64,000 bases of DNA from NCBI GenBank assembly GCA_963791545.1, contig CAWBSR010000017.1, positions 496,001 through 560,000 on the forward strand, written 5' to 3'. The translations under genes and the position numbers were made by a program. This stretch comes from JALYXV01 sp963791545 (GTDB lineage: Bacteria > Actinomycetota > Acidimicrobiia > Acidimicrobiales > Palsa-688). Positions 57,934-64,000 of this stretch are shown one piece after another. The notes under the pieces are model-generated. The model saw only the letters and a program-made list of their open reading frames with translations. It searched no databases and was not told where the DNA came from. Position 1 is the first letter of the stretch. Each line of letters opens with the position of its first letter.

Positions 57934-60599
57934 GCCGGGTCGCGGTCATCGGCACCGGCTACGTCGGCCTCACCACCGGGGCCTGCCTGGCCCACCTGGG
58001 CCACACCGTCACCTGTGCCGACATCGACGTGGCCAAGGTCGAGCTGCTCCAGTCCGGGACCATCCCCATCTTCGAACACGGCCTCGAGGCGCTCGTCCGC
58101 GAGGGCCTGGCCGCCCGCCGCCTCCAGTTCGTGGTCGGCGCCGCCGAGGCGGTCACCCGGGCCCGGGCCGAGTTCGTGTTCCTCTGCGTCCAGACGCCCC
58201 AGGGGGCGGACGGCTCCGCGGACCTGCGATTCGTCGAGCAGGCGTCGGCCGACATCGGCCCCCACCTGGGCGACGGCGCCGTCGTGATCACCAAGTCGAC
58301 GGTCCCTGTCGGTTCCGCCCAGGTGGTCGAACGGGTCCTCGGGCGCCGCGACGTCGCCGTCGTTTCCAACCCCGAGTTCCTTCGGGAGGGCCAGGCGGTG
58401 CACGACTGCCTCCATCCCGACCGGGTTGTCATCGGCTGCGACGACCAGGCCGCGGCGGCCAAGGTGGCAGGGCTGTACCAGGGCCTCAACGCCCCGGTCA
58501 TGGTCACCGACCCGGCCACCGCGGAGACCATCAAGTACGCCTGCAACGCCTTCCTGGCGACCAAGGTGTCGTTCATCAATGCCATCGCCAACCTGTGCCA
58601 GGCGGTGGGCGCCGACGTGCGCGACGTGGTGCTGGGCATGGGCTACGACAAGCGCATCGGCTTCGAGTTCCTGAAGCCGGGCCCCGGCTGGGGCGGCTCC
58701 TGTCTCATCGGTGCCGAGACGGTCCTGGTGCGGCGGGGCGGAGCGACCTGGCTGACGTCGCTCGAAAATCTGTTCGTCACCGTCGATCGGCTGGGTGCCG
58801 ACGGGTGGGAGGTGCTCTCCTGGCGTGACGGCGACAGCGAGGCGGTGTTCCTTCCGGTCCTTCTCTTCACCCGTCGGCCCTACCGCGGCGAGGTCGTAGA
58901 GGTCAGGACGAAGATGGGCCGGCGGGTGACGGTAACTCCCGACCATCCCTTCGTGGTCGGCGATGGCCTCAGGCCCAGCCCGACCGGGCGAAAGCTGGCC
59001 CGGGACTTGACCATCGAGGACTGGCTACCCGTCGCCCAGGGAGTCGAGGAACCGACGCCCCTTGTGCTCGTTTTCGACCTTCTGGAGGATTTGGACGGTG
59101 CCGGGATCGACCGGGCATCGGTCATCGCCCGTCTGGACGGGCGACTCCGGAGCGAGTTGCTGTCGCGGATCTCTGATATCTCGTCGGGACGGGCACGGGA
59201 CATGCTTCGATGCGGGACTGCTCGTTTGACGGAGCTGGACCGTCTCGGGATGGACGCGTCGGGTGCGTTGGTGAGCACCGTGACCAACGGGACCTACGTT
59301 CCGACCGAGCTGATGGCCGGTCGGGACTTTTGGCGGATAATCGGGTTGTACCTGGCTGAGGGGCACATCGGCGCAGACAGGGCCCGGCGCCGGATCGTGT
59401 GGTCGTTCAACCTGGTGGGCGAGGAGGATCTCGCTGCGTTTGTGTCGAGTTTCTGGCAACGCCTCGGTGTGAAAGTGACCACCCGGCGGATGACCACCGC
59501 ACTCCAGGTCTCGATCTCATCGCGCATCCTGGCCGCCTGGCTTTCCGACGGTCTCCGACTCGGAACGAACTGCGATCAACACCGGATCCCGGATGCCGTC
59601 TGGGACCGTCCGGCGGAAGAAAAGCGGGCGCTGCTACGGGGGCTCTGGGACGGTGACGGTTCCTGGTCGCTGGTCTCAGGGGGACCGAGCGTGGTGCTCG
59701 AGTACGGGACCGCGAGTCGCGAGCTGGCCGACGGGATGTTGCGCCTCCTGGCCGACGTGCGGGTCACGGCTCGCCTCAAGGTTGGCCGCACGCCTAAGTC
59801 GACGGTGGACACCTACTGGATCTCGGTAAGCGGCGCCGACCAGGTAGAGGATGCGCTCTGGCTGCTGCCCCCGGACGAGGCGGTGCTGATTCGCGGCCAC
59901 CTCGCCCGCCAGCAGAAGCGGATCAAGCCAACCGGCTATCGACCGCTGGCCAAGAACGTGTCCTGGGTCCGGGTAATCGACCGCACCAGCCGTCCGTTCA
60001 GCGGCGACGTGTACTCGATGGAAGTGCCGGGGTCTCACACGTTCGTGGCCACGCACGGTCTGGTGGTGTCCAACTGCTTTCCTAAAGACTCCCGGGCCCT
60101 GGTGCGCATCGCCGAGGACGCGGGCTACGACTTCGAGTTGCTGAAAGGTGTCATCGCGGTCAACGAGCAGCAGTTCCGCCTGCTGGCCGACCGGATCGCC
60201 CAGCTGGCCGGAGGCTCCCTCGAAGGCGCCGTGGTCGCGGTGTGGGGGCTGACCTTCAAGGCGGGCACCGACGACCTGCGCGACTCCCCGGCCATCTCGG
60301 TGGTGGAGCGGCTGCGAGAACACGGCGCCACCGTGCGGGCCTACGACCCGACCGTGACCGACGCTCTCCCGCCCCACCTCCGGAACCTCGACATCGAGGT
60401 ATGCCAGGACCCGTACGCGGCCTGCGCCGGCGCCTCGGTGCTGGCGGTGCTCACCGAGTGGGACGAGTTCCGCTGGCTGGACTTCGAAAAGGTGGCCGGC
60501 ACCATGGCGACGCCGGTCATCCTCGACGCCCGCAACCTGCTCGACCCCACCAGCCTGCGCCGCCGGGGCTTCGTCTACCAGGGCCTGGGCCGCAAGTGA
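57930..60599 (+). CDS. ugd: UDP-glucose 6-dehydrogenase precursor carrying an intein
   Basis: An 889-aa precursor. The host enzyme (about 431 aa after splicing) oxidises UDP-glucose to UDP-glucuronate with NAD+. N-extein: VIGTGYVGLTTGACLAHLGH, SNPEFLREGQA, TIKYACNAFLATKVSFINAIAN, GPGWGGS. C-extein: CFPKDSRALVRIAEDAG, WGLTFKAGTDDLRDSPA. The 458-residue intein is inserted between GGS and the catalytic Cys (mature position about 258), so no activity is possible before splicing. GTG 57930 overlaps the rmlD stop; the UDP-glucuronate decarboxylase follows with GTGA overlap. Frame is open throughout. Confidence 0.95.
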   Translation: MSRVAVIGTGYVGLTTGACLAHLGHTVTCADIDVAKVELLQSGTIPIFEHGLEALVREGLAARRLQFVVGAAEAVTRARAEFVFLCVQTPQGADGSADLRFVEQASADIGPHLGDGAVVITKSTVPVGSAQVVERVLGRRDVAVVSNPEFLREGQAVHDCLHPDRVVIGCDDQAAAAKVAGLYQGLNAPVMVTDPATAETIKYACNAFLATKVSFINAIANLCQAVGADVRDVVLGMGYDKRIGFEFLKPGPGWGGSCLIGAETVLVRRGGATWLTSLENLFVTVDRLGADGWEVLSWRDGDSEAVFLPVLLFTRRPYRGEVVEVRTKMGRRVTVTPDHPFVVGDGLRPSPTGRKLARDLTIEDWLPVAQGVEEPTPLVLVFDLLEDLDGAGIDRASVIARLDGRLRSELLSRISDISSGRARDMLRCGTARLTELDRLGMDASGALVSTVTNGTYVPTELMAGRDFWRIIGLYLAEGHIGADRARRRIVWSFNLVGEEDLAAFVSSFWQRLGVKVTTRRMTTALQVSISSRILAAWLSDGLRLGTNCDQHRIPDAVWDRPAEEKRALLRGLWDGDGSWSLVSGGPSVVLEYGTASRELADGMLRLLADVRVTARLKVGRTPKSTVDTYWISVSGADQVEDALWLLPPDEAVLIRGHLARQQKRIKPTGYRPLAKNVSWVRVIDRTSRPFSGDVYSMEVPGSHTFVATHGLVVSNCFPKDSRALVRIAEDAGYDFELLKGVIAVNEQQFRLLADRIAQLAGGSLEGAVVAVWGLTFKAGTDDLRDSPAISVVERLREHGATVRAYDPTVTDALPPHLRNLDIEVCQDPYAACAGASVLAVLTEWDEFRWLDFEKVAGTMATPVILDARNLLDPTSLRRRGFVYQGLGRK
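58701..60074 (+). mobile_element. LAGLIDADG intein inside ugd
   Basis: 458 codons from Cys1 (CLIGAETVLVRR, block A) to Ser-Asn before Cys+1. Block B is TVTPDHPFVV (Thr79, His82). The homing endonuclease has two LAGLIDADG helices, IIGLYLAEGHI (from about residue 213) and LLRGLWDGDGSW (about residue 310). Blocks F and G are FSGDVYSMEVPGSHTFVATHGLVVSN. It is class 1 with Cys1, terminal Asn and Cys+1, but the penultimate residue is Ser instead of the usual His. Codon use inside looks less biased than in the exteins (more TCG, TTG, GGG and ATA). Confidence 0.96.
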
Positions 60600-61522
60600 G
60601 GGTGGTGGTGGCCGGCGGCGCCGGGTTTCTCGGGTCCCACCTCTGCCGCGCCCTGCTCGATCGCGGCGACGAGGTGGTGGCGGTCGACAACCTGGTAACG
60701 GGGTCGCAGCGCAACGTCGACGCCCTGCGCGACGAGCCCCGTTTCTCCTTCCAGCTGGCAGATGTCATCGACGGAGTAGCGGTGGACGGCGCCGTCGACG
60801 CCGTCATGAACCTGGCCAGCCCCGCCTCGCCGGCCGACTTCGCGGTGATCCCGATACAAATCCTCCAGGTCGGCAGCGCCGGAACCAAGAACCTGCTGGA
60901 CCTGGCGCTGGCCAAGGGCGCCCGGTTCTTCCAGGCCTCCACCAGCGAGGTCTACGGCGACCCGACCGAGCATCCCCAGGCCGAGACCTACTGGGGCCAC
61001 GTCAATCCCATCGGCCCCCGATCCGTCTACGACGAGGCCAAGCGCTTCGGCGAGGCGATCACCATGGCGTACCACCGTGCCCATGGCCTCGATGTGCGCC
61101 TGGTCCGAATCTTCAACACCTACGGCCCCCACATGCGCCCCGACGACGGCCGGGTGGTCTCCAACTTCATCAACCAGGCGCTGCTGGGCAAGCCCCTCAC
61201 GGTCTACGGCGTCGGCTTCCAGACCCGCAGCTTCTGCTACGCCAGCGATCAGGTGGCGGGATTCCTCACCGTCCTCGGCTCCGACTACGTGGGTCCCGTC
61301 AACGTGGGCAACCCGAGCGAGTTCACGGTGCTGGAACTGGCCCGGCTGGTCCTGGAGATCACCGGCTCGTCATCGCAGCTGCAGTTCGTGGACCTGCCCG
61401 AGGACGACCCGACCCAGCGCTGCCCCGACATCGCAGTGGCCCGCTCCCTCGGGTGGGAGCCGCGGGTGGCCTTGCGCGAGGGGATCGAGCGCACGACCAC
61501 CTGGTTCCGGTCGCAGCGGTGA
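60596..61522 (+). CDS. UDP-glucuronate decarboxylase (UDP-xylose synthase)
   Basis: A 308-aa extended SDR turning UDP-glucuronate into UDP-xylose. VAGGAGFLGSHLCRALL, NLASPASPADF, STSEVYGDP, SVYDEAKRFGEA (Tyr/Lys), RIFNTYGPHMRPDDGRVVSNF are characteristic. It uses the product of ugd directly upstream and is coupled to it (GTGA). The following GT2 gene overlaps in the same way. UDP-glucuronate itself could also be the end product of the operon. Confidence 0.92.
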   Translation: MRVVVAGGAGFLGSHLCRALLDRGDEVVAVDNLVTGSQRNVDALRDEPRFSFQLADVIDGVAVDGAVDAVMNLASPASPADFAVIPIQILQVGSAGTKNLLDLALAKGARFFQASTSEVYGDPTEHPQAETYWGHVNPIGPRSVYDEAKRFGEAITMAYHRAHGLDVRLVRIFNTYGPHMRPDDGRVVSNFINQALLGKPLTVYGVGFQTRSFCYASDQVAGFLTVLGSDYVGPVNVGNPSEFTVLELARLVLEITGSSSQLQFVDLPEDDPTQRCPDIAVARSLGWEPRVALREGIERTTTWFRSQR

Positions 61523-62235
61523 CCGAGTACCGCCTGCTGTCGGTGATCGTGCCCGTCTACAACGAGCGCAACACGGTGGGGGAGATCATCCGGCGAATGC
61601 GGCTGGTCGAACTCCCCATCGACAGGGAGATCATCGTGGTCGACGACGGCTCGACGGACGGTACCGACAAAATCCTGGCGGCACTGGCGGATTCCACCAT
61701 CCGTGTCGCCTCTCATGAGAACAATCGGGGAAAAGGCGCCGCGGTGCGCACGGGAGTCTCCTTGGCGCGAGGGGACGTGGTGCTGATCCAGGATGCCGAC
61801 CTCGAATATGACCCGCAACAATGGCCCCGCCTGCTGGCTCCCGTGCTCCAGGGCCGGGCCCAGGTGGTCTACGGGAGCCGGTACCTGGGGGAGCGGGAAG
61901 CGACATCGCTCTTGCGCTGGGCCGGGGACCGGTCGCTCTCGGTGCTGACCGCGGTGTTGTTCAACACCACCCTCACCGACATCGAGACGGGCTACAAGCT
62001 GATCGACCGCCGGGTTCTGGACAGCCTGGATCTCGTTTCGGACCGTTTCGACTTCGAACCCGAAATCACCGCCAAGCTGCTGCGCCGCCACTTCCGCATC
62101 TACGAGGTTCCCGTGAGCTATTCGGGGCGGGCCGGTGACGATGGGCGCAAGTTCACCTGGCGCGACGGTCTCGCCGCCGCCCGGACCCTCATCCGGCTGC
62201 GGCTTCGCCGCGACGGCGGCGACCGCCACCGGTGA
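61519..62235 (+). CDS. GT2 glycosyltransferase, dolichyl-phosphate-sugar synthase type
   Basis: A 238-aa family-2 glycosyltransferase. VIVPVYNERNTVGEIIRRM, VDDGSTDGT, DADLEYDPQQW (donor/metal DxD), TGYKLIDR and FEPEITAKLLRR fit the DPM1-like group that moves a sugar to a polyprenyl phosphate. No membrane helices. GTGA overlap on both sides places it firmly in the sugar operon. Confidence 0.9.
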   Translation: MTEYRLLSVIVPVYNERNTVGEIIRRMRLVELPIDREIIVVDDGSTDGTDKILAALADSTIRVASHENNRGKGAAVRTGVSLARGDVVLIQDADLEYDPQQWPRLLAPVLQGRAQVVYGSRYLGEREATSLLRWAGDRSLSVLTAVLFNTTLTDIETGYKLIDRRVLDSLDLVSDRFDFEPEITAKLLRRHFRIYEVPVSYSGRAGDDGRKFTWRDGLAAARTLIRLRLRRDGGDRHR

Positions 62236-63140
62236 CCTCGGGTCCCATCCGGGCGATCGTGGTCAACTACCAGTCGGCCTCGGTGCTCCCGGCCTGTGTG
62301 GCCAGCCTGGTGGCCGACGGAGCGACCGAGGTGGTGGTGGTCGACAATGGCCACCGCCGGGGCCCTTGCGACCAGGCGGCCCGGACGGCGTTGCGGGACG
62401 CGGGCCTGGCCGTGACCTGGGTGGCCGCGGGCCGCAATCTCGGGTACGGCCAGGCCGTCAATCTCGGGGCCCGGTCATGTCCCGACGGCGACCTGCTGGT
62501 GTGCAATCCCGACATCGTGGTCGCCCGGGGCGCGCTCGCCCAACTCGCCTCGGTGCTCGCCGACGCACCCGACGTGGCCGTCGTGGGCCCGGAGCTGGAG
62601 AACTCCGACGGCACCGTCTACCCCTCGGGCAGGACCTTTCCCTCGCTCGTCGACGCTGCCGGCCACGGGCTGTTGGGGCTGGTCTGGGGCAACAACCCGT
62701 TCTCCCGCCGCTACCGGATGCTCGACTGGGACCGCCGCCAGCGCCGGGTGGTGGACTGGGTATCGGGCGCCTGCTTCCTGATCCGCCGCCAGGCGTGGGA
62801 GGGCCTGTCGGGGTTCGACCCCGGGTACTTCATGTACATGGAGGATGTCGATCTGTGCTGGCGGGCCGGCCGCCAGGGATGGCGGGTGGTGTACCAGCCC
62901 GCCGCGCGCGTCGTCCACGAACAGGGCATCTCCGCCGATACCCGGCCGTACCGGATGATCCTGGCCCACCACCGCTCGATGCTGCGCTTCGCCTGGCAGA
63001 CCGGTGGGACGGGGGACCGGGCCCTGTTCCCCCTGGTGGTGGCGGCGGTGGTAGGCCGCTCGGTGGCCGCTTGCGCCACCAAATGGCGCGCCAGTACGAG
63101 GGCCGGTGGCCGCAGCCGGGCCGTGGGAGGCGTCGGCTAG
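62232..63140 (+). CDS. GT2 glycosyltransferase, rhamnosyltransferase (WbbL-like)
   Basis: A 302-aa glycosyltransferase: IRAIVVNYQSASVLPACVASL, VVVDNG, GRNLGYGQAVNLGA, PDIVVARGAL, WVSGACFLIRRQAWEGLSGFDPGYFMYMEDVDLCWRAGRQGW. These motifs match WbbL-type rhamnosyltransferases, which use dTDP-rhamnose, consistent with rmlA-rmlB-rmlD in the same operon. The acceptor is unknown. Last gene of the overlapping run. Confidence 0.9.
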   Translation: MTSGPIRAIVVNYQSASVLPACVASLVADGATEVVVVDNGHRRGPCDQAARTALRDAGLAVTWVAAGRNLGYGQAVNLGARSCPDGDLLVCNPDIVVARGALAQLASVLADAPDVAVVGPELENSDGTVYPSGRTFPSLVDAAGHGLLGLVWGNNPFSRRYRMLDWDRRQRRVVDWVSGACFLIRRQAWEGLSGFDPGYFMYMEDVDLCWRAGRQGWRVVYQPAARVVHEQGISADTRPYRMILAHHRSMLRFAWQTGGTGDRALFPLVVAAVVGRSVAACATKWRASTRAGGRSRAVGGVG

Positions 63141-63153
63141 CCTCACCCCCGCT

Positions 63154-63994
63154 ATGGGAAAGGCTTCTTCCAACAAAAAAGTGCAACGTGCCGCCAGCAC
63201 CAGCGGCGGTCGCACTGCCGGTGGCCGAACGCCCTGGGTGTATTACCTGGCAATCGTCGGCGTGGTCGTGCTGGGCACCGCCATGGTGTACTTCAGCCGG
63301 GCTCACCGGCTGGCCAAGGCCACCAACGTGGGCACCACGGCCCCCGAGATCGGCGTCGCCCACTGGCACGAGGCGTACGCCTTCTACGTGTGCAACAGCG
63401 CCACCAAGGGCGATGTCATCCCGCCCATCCCGTACCAGACCGACGCCGAGGGGATCCACACCCACGGCGACGGCGTGATCGCTATCCACCCCTACGAGAA
63501 GTCGGCGGCGGGGAAGAATGCCGTGCTTGGCGTTTTCACCAAGGTGACCGGGGTCACCCTGAACGCGGGCGAGCTTCACGTCCCGAGCTTCGCCGGCTAC
63601 AGCGGCCACGACTACCACGACAGCGACGACTGCGGGGGCAAGCCGGGCCGGGTCCAGGTGACCCAGTTCACGCTCGACCCAACAGACGGACAAGCCCACG
63701 CCCGGTGTCCTCTGGACCAAGGACCCCCGTGACGTGCCCCTCCAGGACCGGATCCTGGTCGTGGTGTCGTTCATGCCCAAGGACGCCACGATTCCGCCTC
63801 CCGACCAGGCCCGGATCACCGCCATGGAGCATCCCACCGACGTTCCCGCCGCCGCCCTGCCGACGACGACCACCGTGCCCGCGACCACCGTCCCCGGCGC
63901 CACGACCACCACGGTTCCTGGGGTCACGACCTCTACCGCGCCGGCCACCACGACGACCGCGGTCGCGGCCACCACGACGACTTCGCACCCGTGA
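63154..63994 (+). CDS. membrane-anchored extracellular protein, frame changed near 63680
   Basis: ATG 63154 opens a basic N terminus (MGKASSNKKVQRAAS), a transmembrane helix (VYYLAIVGVVVLGTAMVYF) and a His-rich extracellular domain (AHWHEAYAFYVCN, GIHTHGDGVIAIHPYEKSA, GYSGHDYHDSDDCGG). This frame stops at 63732. From about 63683 the +1 frame continues the protein as TDKPTPGVLWTKDPRDVPLQDRILVVVSFMP, then a Thr/Pro/Val-rich tail to 63994. The two parts read as one gene with a single indel. Function unknown; the His/Asp-rich pattern hints at metal binding. TAGCCT lies 10 nt before the ATG. Confidence 0.7.
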
Positions 63995-64000
63995 AAGCGG

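Noticed and set aside
59300..59700. Separate free-standing homing endonuclease gene inside ugd
   Set aside because: The frame is continuous with both exteins and flanked by intein splicing blocks, so it is a domain of the intein.

Overview
The window is high-GC, densely packed actinobacterial chromosome. Gene content points to the class Acidimicrobiia or a close relative. The evidence is GatCAB, a PASTA-domain kinase, an LpdA-like flavoprotein next to an M20 peptidase, an ACC/PCC-type biotin carboxylase beside BirA, an IclR regulator divergent from leuCD, a sunset-domain protein, many GTG starts and many leaderless genes. The class assignment is inference; the phylum is well supported. No tRNA, rRNA, CRISPR array or IS element was seen.

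Layout. 1-10.2 kb: acyl-CoA dehydrogenase (cut by the window edge), CHRD protein, two-component system, unknown proteins, ligA, and a three-gene unknown operon. 10.2-17.1 kb: PASTA kinase, SDR, SCP2 protein and the gatCAB operon. 17.1-38.1 kb: amino-acid biosynthesis (ilvD, ilvB-ilvN-ilvC, serC, an aspartate-type aminotransferase, serA, leuA, leuD, leuC and an IclR regulator). This stretch is interrupted by a D-Ala-D-Ala carboxypeptidase, an ABC pair, a fluoride-channel pair and three decayed genes. 38.1-46.9 kb: hydrolase, sigma factor with a membrane Asp-box partner, amidohydrolase, cation-efflux protein, nitroreductase, rhodanese-MoeB fusion and GNAT. 47-54.9 kb: acyl-CoA metabolism (methylmalonyl-CoA mutase large subunit, LpdA-like flavoprotein, M20 peptidase, acyl-CoA carboxylase alpha chain, BirA, acyl-CoA dehydrogenase). 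54.9-63.1 kb: nucleotide-sugar and glycosyltransferase operon (rmlA, rmlB-like, rmlD, ugd, UDP-glucuronate decarboxylase, two GT2 enzymes). The window ends in a frameshifted anchored protein.

Main observations. (1) The UDP-glucose dehydrogenase carries a 458-residue intein with a LAGLIDADG endonuclease, placed exactly before the catalytic cysteine; its penultimate residue is Ser rather than His. (2) ilvB and leuA are each preceded by a short leader peptide rich in the controlling amino acids, followed by competing hairpins and an intrinsic terminator, which fits ribosome-mediated attenuation; both leader peptides appear to be almost or fully leaderless. (3) A -10 box of form TANNNT sits exactly 7 nt before the start codon at eleven places and 6-9 nt before several others, so leaderless transcription looks like the rule here and it fixes many starts. 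Two divergent pairs (accA/birA and serC/aminotransferase) appear to share face-to-face overlapping -10 boxes. (4) ilvB and the last gene each contain a single frame change. (5) Three genes survive only as internally deleted or broken remnants, and there are three different short tandem repeats and a 48-nt palindrome.
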